From assembly GCF_905404315.1 (NCBI RefSeq), contig NC_066290.1:10043453-10107452 (forward strand): a DNA stretch of 64,000 nucleotides, given 5' to 3'. Positions 43,671 to 54,826 of the stretch are shown here, piece after piece (the stretch's first letter is position 1; every line of letters starts with the position of its first letter). Below the pieces are notes generated by a model. That model ran no database searches, had not been told where the DNA came from, and was given only the letters and a program-made list of their open reading frames with translations. The position numbers were made by a program, and so were the translations under genes. Source of the DNA: Leptidea sinapis (Eukaryota; Arthropoda; Insecta; Lepidoptera; Pieridae).

Positions 43671-44010
43671 AAATATCAAATCAAATCAAAATCACATCAG
43701 TCATTTCAATGAAATAACACTTATTTAACATTCATAAGTTTACTTTTCTTATTACATTTACTCAATGCATTACACAAGTTAGTCAAAAAAAGTAAATGAA
43801 AAATTATACCTAATGAAGTCGGTTAAAAACAAGAGTAATACATAACACACACACTGTAAATAAATAAAGGTATTTTGTGAGTATTTAATAAGCAAAGTAA
43901 TCAAAAAGCTGAAATACCAGAAATGAAATTACACAAAAGTTACGAATATTTATATCATTTCATAAGTTCTATAATGCATCGGAGCTTATTAAAATTTTAT
44001 CATTCACTGT
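43671..44010 (-). mobile_element. LINE 3' tail in intron 1 of ECI1-B
   Basis: Begins ATCAAATCAAATCAAAATC, the same kind of repeated tail as element H at 60617. Only non-coding 3' sequence is present. Confidence 0.45.
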
Positions 44011-44201
44011 TTTTTTATTTATGGCAGGGTGAGTGGTATTAGTACATAATGCCTCAGAATATATTATTATGTAGGATGATTTTCTACCAGAATGTTTGCT
44101 AATTAATATTTGATAAGCTTCTTACTCTGTTAGAAACAGATTTACGAAAATCTTAGGGAACTGCTTTTTAAGGTAAGGTGAATAATTTAAAATTATTACA
44201 G

Positions 44202-44348
44202 GCATCACCAAGTACATTTTCAGCTGGCCTAGACATTATGGAAATGTACAAGCCAGATATAAAGAGAGCAGAATTATTTTGGACTACCCTCCAAGATGTT
44301 TGGATTAAATTATTTGGATCGAATTTTATTACTGCTGCCGCAATTAAT
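44202..44348 (+). CDS. ECI1: ECI1-B, second coding exon
   Basis: Acceptor TTATTACAG, donor GTATGT; 49 codons, phase 0. It encodes ASPSTFSAGLDIMEMYKPD, the first oxyanion-hole segment of the crotonase fold (FSAGLD), and the helix FWTTLQDVWIKLFGSNF up to TAAAIN, which joins directly to GHAPAGG of exon 3. No equivalent of this exon was found for copy A in the window. The following intron is 12.8 kb because of nested transposons. Confidence 0.92.
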
Positions 44349-44611
44349 GTATGTATGGAATAACTTTATTACATTTAGAAAAACAAAATTTGTGAGTCAC
44401 ATTTAAAGAAAAACTATAATATTTAGTGTAATGGGACCATGTTAATGACTGTTTTGACACAGTCCACATATATTGCAATTAAGGATTGTAATTGATTATG
44501 TTTTTTGTATTAGTCATCAACTGCACTGTACTGACTTAACTTATAAGATGTCAGCAGAGTTTTATTTTTCACTTCAAGTATATATTACATTCATAAACTT
44601 AAGCCAACTCA

Positions 44612-44768
44612 TCAAGTTTTCATTTCCTGGAGCTTTCCTTGAAAATTATTTTTTAAGTCAATTAAACCGGTGCCACCACTCCCTTTGGAAGTGAAAACTT
44701 CATTAGATACATTGGGCACTTTTGGTAGGGGAAAATCATATGGGTTCGCGTCACCGACATGCTCATGA
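44612..44768 (-). CDS. Candidate short exon, unrecognised, antisense in ECI1-B intron 2
   Basis: On the minus strand, after an acceptor-like GTACGCCAG, an open stretch of about 51 codons reads ANPYDFPLPKVPNVSNEVF and GSGGTGLIDLKNNFQGKLQ and ends MKT stop. Composition is protein-like and GC-richer than the flanks. A TA dinucleotide run lies just upstream (about 44779-44795). I cannot name it; it could be the last exon of an overlapping gene, a retrocopy fragment, or chance. The stretch 44830-45800 has no recognised feature. Confidence 0.3.
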
Positions 44769-45805
44769 CTGGCGTACGCGATATATATATATATAAAATA
44801 GAAATATATAATATAGTTTGGCACTTTTTGAATAGGTGGTATACCTTATAAGTGAAATTAAATATATTATATTAAAAGCTCAATGTGCATATACTGTGCA
44901 TTGTTGAAGAGTTTTTAGTTTTATTGTGTGATTAATATATTATTGAAAATAAGTTGTTTATTGTTTTTAAACATTATGAAATCTTAAATTTTAATACTCT
45001 AACTTCTTTTTACTTCTATTGGCACTCTCTAAAACTGCCAATTTTTTTCATGGAAGAGTACTCATTTATTGCCATAAAAATACTTACATATTTTATTTCT
45101 AGTTCAAAATTATTAAGTAATAAATTCCGCCGCGGCAACAAACCATTGTAGGAATGTTTGAATAATAGATTTTAACGTAGTCACAAAATATAATTTTCAT
45201 GAGTAGGTAGGTGGTACCTACCAATTTTTACTAATAATTTATTATTTTCATAGCTCTGTGAAAAAACAAGAAAACCATTAAAGTATTAAATACGCTGGGG
45301 AGAAATTAACGTTTTTAAAATAAATAGATTTCGAAACTGTCATTCCATTCCGAAAACTGTACCATTACCACTCCGTAAACCTATATATTTTGATTATTAA
45401 TACAAATATTCTAAAACAACACTAAAAAAAATTAAGGATGTTTAATTACATACTATCATGCTAATACTTGCTAATTAAGCTCATTATGTACATACAAATT
45501 AAATTTAAGCAAATTGTCCATTATATTATATTGTGGTCTGTAATTACGATGTTGGGAAAACCAAGCAAAACATAAACTTGAGTTTTAATCATTGTTAATT
45601 CGAGAGGTCGCCAGGTTTTCATAGCAGACTCAATATACTTACATAGTCTGGCCATAAATACTGTTACAATTAAAAATAAACAAAATATAACATTTGAATT
45701 TGGAATCTCCCTTTTTTACATGATTGTTCATTGAGTTTTCTCATTTTGGCACCAATATATGGTACCATATGTATTGCACCATTGTACAATATATTGCGAT
45801 ATTAA

Positions 45806-47665
45806 AATGGAGTGGGGTGATAAAGAGAACCGAATCGCTGTGATTGCATTACACAGTAAGTATGGCGCCAAATGCAATATTTAAAACTCTGCATACGCTT
45901 GGTATTAATAAAATGTTTGTGTACCGGGCTATTAATAAGTACAACGAGACCTCCTCTCTTTGTGACAGAAAAAGATCTGGGGGCCTACTCCTAAAATCGA
46001 TGTTCGATATATCGTGGCATTAATCATGTCGAATCCTACTCTTAGTTACATCGTATTCAATGTCGAAACGATGATTGAACGAACGAAACATTCGGTATTA
46101 TCGGTCCTAACCCTACTCTTAGTTGAAATTGTCAGAGACGAATATTCGAATTTGACAAATAATCAAACGTCGCTATTACGATAATCTCAACGACACTTCC
46201 TAGGCTGTCGATGCTATTATCGTTTCAATTTGTGTAGATATATTTGCCATACAACATACATACATAATAAATGTTATTAAAATAATTATATGTTATTTAC
46301 TATTCAACAGGATTTTTTACTACCAAGTAATTTAAGTCATATTTTGTTGATCGTTTATGCGTAGAAAGTAATGCAAATGGCCGCCAGAGAAATAGGAAGT
46401 CGACGAGAAGGGTTGAGTTTATTTTTTTACATTTAATTATCTGCAAGTTTTGTATTATTTATTCAATTTTAAGTGGTCATATTATAGTCATTACATAATT
46501 TTGGAATATTTACATTTTGTGTGAATGTTATCAAATTGGTGGTGTAGAGTCTGGCATGGTCCTTAGCGCTTAAATTGTGTTTTGACTTTTGACACTTAAC
46601 AGCGACATAGTACAGATAATATTTAGTTTTTCAAGGTTTGCGTATAAGTCATTCACTCTTACATCGTAAGAAAATCAAAATATTAGTCTATGGTTACGAT
46701 AAACAATAAGGAATTCGAACATTTGTCAGAGTAGGATAGTTGCGGTATATTCGAAGTATTGTCGTATCGTTCCGAATGTATGGTTGTCGATTTTGCGAGT
46801 AGACCTCCTGGCCGTCCACGTAGTGTTCGTACGAAAAACGTGGACAAAGCAGTAAGGGAAAGAATTCGAAGAAATTAAATTGAAGAAAGAAAAAAAAGGG
46901 CAGTCCTAACGAAAAAGATTTTATCTCGGGAGATGAAGATAGCACCAAGAACCATGTCGCGTGTTTTAAAAGATGACTTAGTACTTGCAGCCCATACGAG
47001 ACTATAGGGTTAAAAAAGAATAAGGTGGTAAAATCGAAACAACTACTGAAGCGGTACGCAAAGGGAGGTCACTAATAAAATTTTGTTTACGGATAAGAAC
47101 TTTTTTACAATTGAGCTACATTTTAACAAACAATATGACCGTAATCATGCTCAAAGCTCTTAGGAAGCTTCCCAATTAGTCAACAGAGTGCAACGTGGGC
47201 ACTATCTGACTTTTGGTGGGGTATTAGCTATGTAAGTGTGACTGAGCCATACTTTTGTGAAAAAGGTATCAAAAAATCCGCACATGTGTATCAAGATACC
47301 ATTCTTTAGAAGGTAGTAAAGCCCCTTAACAACACCATGTTCAATGACCAAGAATGGTTCTTCCAGCAGGACTCGGCGCCGGGTCATAAAGCTCGGTCGA
47401 CGCAGTCTTGGTTGGAAACGAACGTTTCGGATTTCATCAGAGCTGAAGACTGCCGTCGTCAAGTCCCGATCTGAATCCGCTGGAATACGATTTATAGTCA
47501 GATTTCAACGGATTGCTCTTAACGCCATGATTATTTGGAGTCCCTAAACCAATCCGTACGATGGGCGGTGAAGAATTTTTCCAAGAAAGAGTGCGTGCTT
47601 CTATTGATAACTGGCCTCAACGTTTAAAGGGCTGTATTGCAGCCAATGGCTGGCAATTCGAATAA
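45806..47665 (+). pseudogene. mariner/Tc1-type (maT-like) transposase, heavily decayed, split by a MITE
   Basis: The N-terminal part (from the ATG at 45806) reads MEWGDKENRIAVIALH and NKYNETSSLCDRKRSGG. After an 816-base MITE it continues PGRPRSVRTKNVDKAVRERI, ILSREMKIAPRTMSRVL, ILFTDKNFFTIELHFN (first catalytic Asp) and EWFFQQDSAPGHKARSTQSW (second), then a SPDLNPL-like region and DNWPQRLKGCIAANG at the end. Many stops and frameshifts are present. The overall pattern fits the DD37-type maT-like group. It lies inside intron 2 of ECI1-B on the coding strand. Confidence 0.75.
45986..46801. mobile_element. MITE inserted in the mariner, imperfect TIRs
   Basis: Left end TACTCCTAAAATCGATG (45986) and right end the inverted TACTCGCAAAATCGA (46787-46801). 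The interior has repeated CCTACTCTTAGTT blocks near 46033 and 46109. It interrupts the transposase between the SGG and GRPR codons. One end of a second copy lies at 25533-25612. Confidence 0.75.
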
Positions 47666-47859
47666 GCTCTTTTATATTTAAAATTGTTTTATATTTATGT
47701 ATTAAACTAACACACTGGAAAAGTAATAGATGTTATTTGCAATAGAATTTTTTTCTTTATTTCAGTATTTATGGCAAGACTATTTATTATATCGTATAAC
47801 GGTCCTAAATCTGACGCTCTCGTGTAACGTTAAAGTCTAACGATTAGGACGGAAGATAC

Positions 47860-48115
47860 TAGTACGAAAAGTGGGACAGACTATATAAATAATGAAATTC
47901 AATACCGACGGTATAAAGTGTTTCAAAATCACATTCAAAGATTCCGTTACATACAAACAGATATATGTACCAAGCTTACAAAAATGGGGCAGACTATTTA
48001 AATTATTGTATTGACATCTTATCTTGATGAGTGTGTGAAGTTTCAATTCAATCCGACATTTTAATGTCGGTCAAATCGTCTTCAAAGATTCCGTTACACA
48101 TTACATATTATATAA
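47860..48115. repeat. Imperfect tandem repeat, two units
   Basis: Two units each start AAAA(G/A)TGGG(A/G)CAGACTAT (47858 and 47981) and end CAAAGATTCCGTTACA (47935 and 48081). The second unit is longer. Non-coding. Confidence 0.7.
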
Positions 48116-48125
48116 TATATACAGG

Positions 48126-48510
48126 TAGAGTTACCATCCGTTCGGATTAATCCGGACATGTTGAAACTTCTAGAGTCTAGTCCGGATTTTGTACAGATTT
48201 TATTTTTAATTAGATGAAGTATAGTAATAAAACTACATATTCACTAATATCAAATAAGTCTCTTTACATGAAACGAAATCTAACCGAATTCAACCTAAAA
48301 GTCCGGACTTTTATCGAAATATCAGGACTTTCAAGCTTATATGAAGCATGTAAAAATACTATATTTATTATTAATAACACCTGACTTGCCGGTAGATCAC
48401 CTGATGACAAATAGAGAAAAAACAACATAATTTGAATATGAATTCGCAATATTATATTTTCCGTCTATACTTGTTTTTTGTTGGCTTTAATAACTTACAA
48501 GTTGCGGTAA
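48126..48510. repeat. Duplicated intron-2 segment, copy 2 (left part)
   Basis: Matches 10241-10730 beginning at TAGAGTTACCATCCG and ending at ACTTACAAGTTGCGGTAA, where the BEL/Pao element starts. The right TIR of the MITE is deleted here, but the sequence beyond it is still shared with copy 1. Confidence 0.7.
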
Positions 48511-48709
48511 TTGGATGGGCGTGTAAATGGGAAGAAGAGTAGACGCCTTGGTTATAACATGACTTTAATAATTTGACAATATAATATGATGTCTTGATAC
48601 GTGATGTATGAATGACCGTCGCTGAAGCATTGTTGGACACGGAGAGCTGCGCCCGCGCCTGCCCGCGCGCCCCGCGCCTCCCCGCGCTAACCGGTTCAAG
48701 ACTTGAACA
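48511..48709 (-). repeat. BEL/Pao 3' LTR
   Basis: In element orientation it starts TGTTCAAGTC and ends CGCCCATCCA. It has an extra 19 bases of GCCCGCGC-type sequence compared with the other LTR. Confidence 0.9.
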
Positions 48710-48744
48710 GTCTGCAGGGGCAAGGTTAATGTCTTCAAACTTGA

Positions 48745-51378
48745 TTAAGAGAGAGGAAGGGGACAAATATTGTTGAAAGCCCTTTGCAAGATTCCTCGTT
48801 TAGTTTTGATATCGGCAACCCTGTTGACACCGTCTCTACCGGGATGCAGCTTCACAATTCTTCCGAGCTGCCACAAAAGCGGTGGTTGGTTCTTCTCCCT
48901 CACGAGCACCATGGCGCCTGGCTTGAGGCTTGATGTTGAAGCTCGCCATTTGGTTCTTTGCTGAAGGAGAGAGATATAATCTTGTGAGAAGCGTGACCAA
49001 AAATGTTGTCTGAGGCTCTCAATCCTTTCGTAGCGCTGCAAGCGGCTGATGTTGGCATCGCTAACGCAAGGACGAGGAACAGTCAAAAGTGAGCGCCCAA
49101 TCAAGAAATGTGCTGAAGTGAGGCAACTGAGGTCCAAAGGATCAGAAGATAGAGGTGTCAAAGGTCGGGAATTTAGGATGGCTTCTATTTGGATAAGACA
49201 CGTTGACATTTCTTCGTAAGTTAAATGGGTTAATGTAAGGACCCTACGAAGATGATGCTTTACTAATTTTACCATACTTTCCCATATTCCTCCAAAATGC
49301 GGGGAATAAGCTGGGATTGTTTTGAATTCTATGCCTTTATTATTTATGTTTGACATAATATCATTTAAAGAATTATTTAAAAATGTAGAAAGTTCGTTAC
49401 TAGCTCCAAGAAATGTAGAAGCGTTGTCGGAGGTAATTGATGCTGGTTTACCGCGGCGTGAAACGAATCGATACAGTGCCGAGAGATAGGCATCGGTGGT
49501 TAAGTCCGCGACGAGCTCCAGATGTACCTCTTTGACTGCAAAACAAACAAAAATACATATATAAGATTTCGTCAGCTTAGCGCCTCTTCCCTTACGGTCG
49601 GCTATCAACACTGGCCCAGCATAATCCACGCCTGTATGTAAAAATGGAAATTCCAAATGTGTCCTATCATGAGGCAAATCGCCCATAATGGGTTGAACAT
49701 ATTTTGATTTAAATCTAAAGCATCTAACGCAGCTATGCACGACGCGTTTAGCCAAGTTCCTCCCCCCGAGTGGCCAATATTTTTGTCTTACACAAGACAA
49801 AAGAAGTTGAGGTCCGGCATGCATAAGCTCTGTATGCTCTTTTTGAAATAAAAGTTTAGTAATATGATGTTTACTACATAGTAGTATAGGATGCTTAACA
49901 TCATAAGTGTAAGAAGAGTTTTTGAGGCGACCACCAACTCTTAAGAGATTATGTGGGTCCAAGAAAGGGGACAATGAATTTAATTTGCTGTTTGATGGAA
50001 TGTTTTTACCTGACTTAATTAATTTGTATTCCTCAGGAAACATTTCTTGTTGAACGGATTGTAATAAAATTGTTTCTGAATTTGATATCTCAGATGGAGA
50101 TAAAAAGTTTGTTAACTTACTTTTGGGATTCTTACAGTTGAAAATAAATCTTAATATATAGGCAAATGTTCTTATTAAATGTGTATAGTTGGATTTTTTA
50201 TGAATTAAATTATGAATGATGTTAGATTGAAAATTAATTGTATCATTTTTTTGTGTACTTGTAGTGTGTAGGACTAATTCTGTGTTTGAGTTTGTATGCG
50301 TATTTGGTATGGTTGGAAAATTAATATTTTTTGACTGCAAAAATTGAGGACCAGACCACCATAAAGTAGCAGAGCTAATACTGTCTGCGGTCACTCCCCG
50401 TGAGACTAAATCAGCAGGGTTTTCTTTTGACGGTACGTAGCTCCATCGATGACCAGCTGTGCAGTCTTGTATCTCACCCACTCGAGTACGTACAAACATT
50501 TTTAATTGATTTGGTTGAGTCTTTAGCCATGCTAACACGATTGTAGAGTCAGTCCAAAAATAAGAATTATGTATTTTAAGTGTTAAAGAAGATATGACTT
50601 TAGTATGAAGTCTAGTGGCAAGAAGTGAACCACACAACTCTAACCGGGGTATTGTTGTTGGTTTCAAGGGCGCCACTTTACTCCTAGAGGTAAGAAGACG
50701 AACTTGTATTTTGCCATTCATGTTGACTGCTCTTACATAAACACATGCGCCATATGCACGTTCTGAAGCGTCTGAAAAGGTATGTAGCTCTAATAACAAT
50801 ACATTATTAGTACAAACCCAACGGGGAATGCGAAGCGAGTTAAGTGAAATAAGAGAAGCTACGAAATTTGAAAAACACTTCTGGGTTTCTTTAGAAACTT
50901 CGTCATCCCAACCGTATTTCTGAACCCAAAGTTTTTGCATAAGAATTTTAGATTGTACAGTACATGGTCCCAGAAGACCTAAAGGATCAAAAATTTGGCT
51001 TATAAGCGATAAAATAATTCGTTTTGTAATTTTTTTTGTATTTGTGTTTAAATTAATTTTGAATAATAAATTATCTTTACTGCAATCCCAATGAAGACCA
51101 AGTGTCTTGTGTGGTAATGAATTATCCAAATCAAGTGTTTTATCCCTATGATTAACATGCAAATTCTCATTTGGTAATGATTCTAATATCTCAGGGCTAT
51201 TCGATTGCCACTTTCGTAACTTAAATTGTGCTGACTGTAAAGAATTGATCACCTGTTTACATAGATTTATTACTGACGGAATGGTTTCTCCGCCGCTCAA
51301 AAAATCGTCGACATAAAAATCTTTTGAAATAGCGAATTTTGCTTCTGGATCGGAACATTGGTCTGCCAGCGAAACCAA
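48745..51378 (-). pseudogene. BEL/Pao pol: RT end, RNase H, integrase
   Basis: An open frame of 877 residues. It starts just before the RT catalytic box (DFYVDDFLSGG, near residue 23), continues through TLGLHWDCSKDN, the BEL-type connection, RNase H (LHTFSDASERAYGACVY and YFWTDSTIVLAWL), the integrase zinc domain (H-H then SCVRCFRFK), the catalytic core (HTGVDYAGPV, SITSDNASTF, FGGIWESMVK: D, D, E) and a C-terminal domain (PGAMVLVREKNQPPLLW). All integrase and RNase H acidic residues look intact. It is separated from the upstream frame by breaks at 51378-51432 and 51614-51630, so no full polyprotein can be made. Confidence 0.9.
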
Positions 51379-51428
51379 GCACTTAGTGGCTAAGTAAGGT
51401 GCGGCTGCAGTGCCGTATGTAACTGTAT

Positions 51429-51629
51429 TTAATGTAATGACTGTATAACATCACTACGGTTAAATCTAAATAAAATTTGCTGTAATGAACGTTGAGAGGG
51501 CTCTACAAGCACGGCTCTATACATTTTTTCAATATCTCCGGATACGACATACTTATGCTGTCGGAAACGTAATAAAATTGACACCAAATCATCTTGGACT
51601 ACCGGTCCAACCATTTGAATATCATTAAA
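51429..51629 (-). pseudogene. BEL/Pao RT fragment in a shifted frame
   Basis: A 61-codon piece (MVGPVVQDDLVSILLRF, VSGDIEKMYRAVLV) carries the first RT catalytic region (SGDIEKMY). It lies between the two long frames and is out of phase with both. A run of T near 51630 (A in the element) is the likely slip site for one break; the other is close to 51430. Confidence 0.85.
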
Positions 51630-53957
51630 TTATTTTTTATTTGACGTGGGGCTAGAACCATTGAAAACCACGCGTAGTTTTGTGGTTGACGAGGATTCGC
51701 GTATGACCCCATGATGAGGTAAATAATAAGAATATATCTGTGTATGAATGAGTTCAGAGAATTGTTTTGATGTATTTGTCATGTGACCTAACTCTTCATA
51801 CTCAGTCATAAAATTTATATAACGCTCTTTTAAAATAGGATCGCGTTCGAACCTGCGTTCTAGCGCCAATAAGCGACATTTTGCTGTGTGATAAGACTCG
51901 TCAAGAACTTCGGGGGACTCTTTCAACGGTATGGTTACAATGAAGCGGCCGTTGTTATCGCGCCGAGTGTTCTCTGCGAAGCTTTTCTCACAAGCTTGTT
52001 CTTCTAAAGATAAATTATATTTAGAATGTACCGATTCTAACTCCCAAAATCGTGTTAGTAAGGCCTCATCATTTTGAGTGAAAAAACAATTAGAAGACTG
52101 ATTTAAGTTTTTTAAGGATAAATTTTTATTTGTATTAAGAGTGCCCGAAACAAGCCAGCCAAGTTTTGTTTGCTGTAATTTAGGATAATGTTTACCTAAA
52201 TCAATTGATTTTGAACATATGACGTCCCAGAATACATCAGCTCCCATCAATATGTCTATGGGTGCGGATATGTGAAAAGAAGGATCGGCTAGTTTGATAT
52301 TAAGAGGCAATCGTATGGATTTTATATTAATGTTACTGGAAGGTACCGATTTTGTTATTTGAGGTAAAACATAACATTCGACACAAAACTTATAGTCACC
52401 CGAAGATGAATCGATGGATAAGTTACAAGACTCTGCACTGTAGGAACATTGATTATTGATTCCTGTTACCGTGGAGCTTACGCTACGCCGCGAGACGCCG
52501 AGCTTTTCACAGAATTTACGTGTGACATAGTGTGCTGTTGCACCGTTGTCTAGAAGAACGCGAGCAGGATGTAGTATCCCGTATGCGCCGACCACGTTCA
52601 CCAAGGCTGTGGAAAGCAGTATATTGGGTTTGTTAATATAATGTATGTCAGAAGATAAAGCAACTTCATTGAATTGTTCTGTGTGCTTCTGTGTATGTTT
52701 GTGAAGCAGGCTAGAGTGTGTAATATTGCAATATTTACAATGCGTCAGCTTGCAATATTTTTCCTTATGGCCAGGCCTGAGGCAGTTATTGCATATATTA
52801 TTAAAGCTTTGCATTTTTATAATGCGAGAATCAATATCAAGATTTCTAAACTCAGGACAAGCAAATAAGAAATGATTTTGATTACACATTGGACATGAAA
52901 TTACCTTTGTGTCTGAATTTTTTATTTTATTGTAATTTGTGTTTTTTGATTTTATTTCGACTTTGTGTGTGTATTGTGAATTTTGTGTGTCTGAATGAAT
53001 TTTGTATGTTGTAAGCTGTCTTTGCTTTTCATCTTGTTGTATTGCATCTAATAAGTCTGCTCTGTTTGTAAGAAAATCTAAGAATTGTTTGAGGCTAGGT
53101 GAAGTTGTAATTGAGTTTCGTTTTTCTTCCCATTCTCGAAATGTGACAGTATCTAATTTTTTGATCATTATATGTGTAATTAATGTGTCCCAATGGTCAG
53201 TGGGTTGGCCAAGGGTATTTAAAGCAGCTAAATTTTTATTAATAGTGTCAATTAATTTTCTTATAGCTTGGCAAGACTCTTGTGCAATAGCAGTAAAATT
53301 TAAAATTGCATTAACATGGTTATTCACTAAAAGTCTCTCATTATCAAATCTACTAGACAAAAGCTGCCAGGCAATCGCATAATTTTTAGAAGTAAATTCT
53401 AAATTTTGTATCATATTTAAGGCGCTGCCTTTCAAAGATGCTTTTAAATAATGAAATTTATTGATTTCACCTATTGTGATATTCGTGTGAATAAGAGAAA
53501 TATACGTATCTCGAAATGTGAGCCAGTGCTGAAAGTCGCCGTCGAAGGTAGGAAGATTGATTTTAGGTAGCCTGACGAAATCACGCAGTGCGTCCCGATT
53601 TCTGAGCTCGCTTCCCTCATTGGATTCGGAAACGGAAAGCATACGCCTGCTCTCTCGACTCCATTTATTTAAAAGCGTACGCGCTGATCCCACAAGTGAG
53701 AAATATTTTGTATCGAACTCTTCACGTTCTTGAAATAATTGTGTTGAATCTTCGGATAATAACTCCAGCTCCGTCTGAAACTTATCGTATTCAGTGTTTA
53801 GCGAATCTAATTTATTTAACCGAGATTCAAGATCGTTATACTGGTTTTCAGTTAGACTATCGCTATCTATGCTATTAAGAAAATTTTGAAATATGGTAAG
53901 CTTTCCTTTAACGCTGCCGCGTAGTTTAATTAATTCTTTAATCTTCGTGTCAGACAT
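51630..53957 (-). pseudogene. BEL/Pao gag and aspartic protease
   Basis: The best start is the ATG at 53957 (MSDTKIKELIKLRGSVKGKL), as in BEL gag proteins; an in-frame ATG lies seven codons upstream. In order: helical gag region (PKINLPTFDGDFQHWLTFRD and NKFHYLKASLKGSA are typical), zinc-binding region near residues 370-430 (CPMCNQNH, then CNNCLRPGHKEKYC), aspartic protease near residue 475 (ARVLLDNGATAHYVT), and the beginning of RT (HHGVIRESSSTTKLRVVFNG). The protease catalytic triplet reads DNG where many retroelements have DSG or DTG. The frame ends at a stop by the slip site at 51630. Confidence 0.88.
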
Positions 53958-54480
53958 TATTAACACGTATATATGCAAGGCAAGTTAGCAATAGGTAAAT
54001 AATATAAGCTAATAAGCGACCGGCACTCGGCAAGATGAGTTTATAACCGGTTTCGCGTTGTGGCTTGAGCAACAATTGCTCGCTATGTGCACTTATAATA
54101 CGAAGTGAATTAGCGAAACAGGTAATGAAATGATTACTAGTAATGGCAATATAATATAATATTTCTATAATTTGTATTTGTAAGGTTTGGCTAAGTAATA
54201 TATATCGTATAGTATAAATTGATAAGCAAAGTAAAGCAACGAAAACTAATTTTTAATTTACAATTGTCTTTTAAATTAAAATTAATTAATGATTTTAATA
54301 CAAGATAATATAAGATATTGAAATTATTTTAATACAAGATCCAAATAGAAGACGGAATAGAAGAAAGGAATAATATGGAACAAACTCACAAATGACCGTG
54401 TCCTCAATCCTTTTGTTTCCGCGATGAATTCCGTTATTTTGGCTGGTTTCTTGATATTATACAAAGGCCGAAGGACCAAA

Positions 54481-54660
54481 TTGGATGGGCGTGTAAATGG
54501 GAAGAAGAGTAGACGCCTTGGTTATAACATGACTTTAATAATTTGACAACATAATATGATGTCTTGATACGTGATGTATGAATGACCGTCGCTGAAGCAT
54601 TGTTGGACACGGAGAGCTGCGCCCGCGCCTCCCCGCGCTAACCGGTTCAAGACTTGAACC
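54481..54660 (-). repeat. BEL/Pao 5' LTR
   Basis: Nearly identical to the 3' LTR apart from the GC-rich indel and one base (GACAACATAAT against GACAATATAAT). Its outer end runs into a 43-base palindrome. Confidence 0.9.
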
Positions 54661-54673
54661 GGTTAGCGCGGGG
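54631..54673. repeat. Perfect 20-bp hairpin at the outer end of the BEL/Pao LTR
   Basis: CCCCGCGCTAACCGGTTCAA at 54631-54650, GAC spacer, exact reverse complement at 54654-54673. The left arm is LTR sequence present in both LTRs; the right arm lies at or beyond the LTR boundary and is absent at the other LTR. Confidence 0.95.
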
Positions 54674-54826
54674 ACCTTAAAATCTTCCGCTGACCTTAAA
54701 ATGCGCAATGTATTTATACTTTTAATATATCAGGGTTTCGCAATGCCGTTTTTTACAACATCAATGAAATCCACATTTATATACTAATATTTACATACAT
54801 ATAAAATATAAGCCTTATCTTATTAA
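54674..54826. repeat. Duplicated intron-2 segment, copy 2 (middle part)
   Basis: Matches 10748-10830 at CTTCCGCTGACCTTAAAATG and CAATGTATTTATA, then diverges before the Tc1-like insertion. Confidence 0.65.

Larger units (their letters stand above)
48511..54660 (-). mobile_element. BEL/Pao LTR retrotransposon
   Basis: Minus-strand element with direct LTRs at 48511-48709 and 54481-54660. Leaving aside a 19-base GC-rich indel the two LTRs differ at about one base, so insertion is recent. The internal part has a gag-protease frame and a pol frame in BEL/Pao order (gag, zinc knuckles, aspartic protease, RT, RNase H, integrase). Next to the 5' LTR the minus strand reads TTTGGTCCTTCGGCC, a plausible tRNA primer-binding site. 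No env-like frame follows integrase. It split copy 2 of the duplicated intron segment. Confidence 0.92.

Noticed and set aside
44779..44795. TA-repeat as a regulatory element
   Set aside because: A simple dinucleotide run, common in AT-rich introns.
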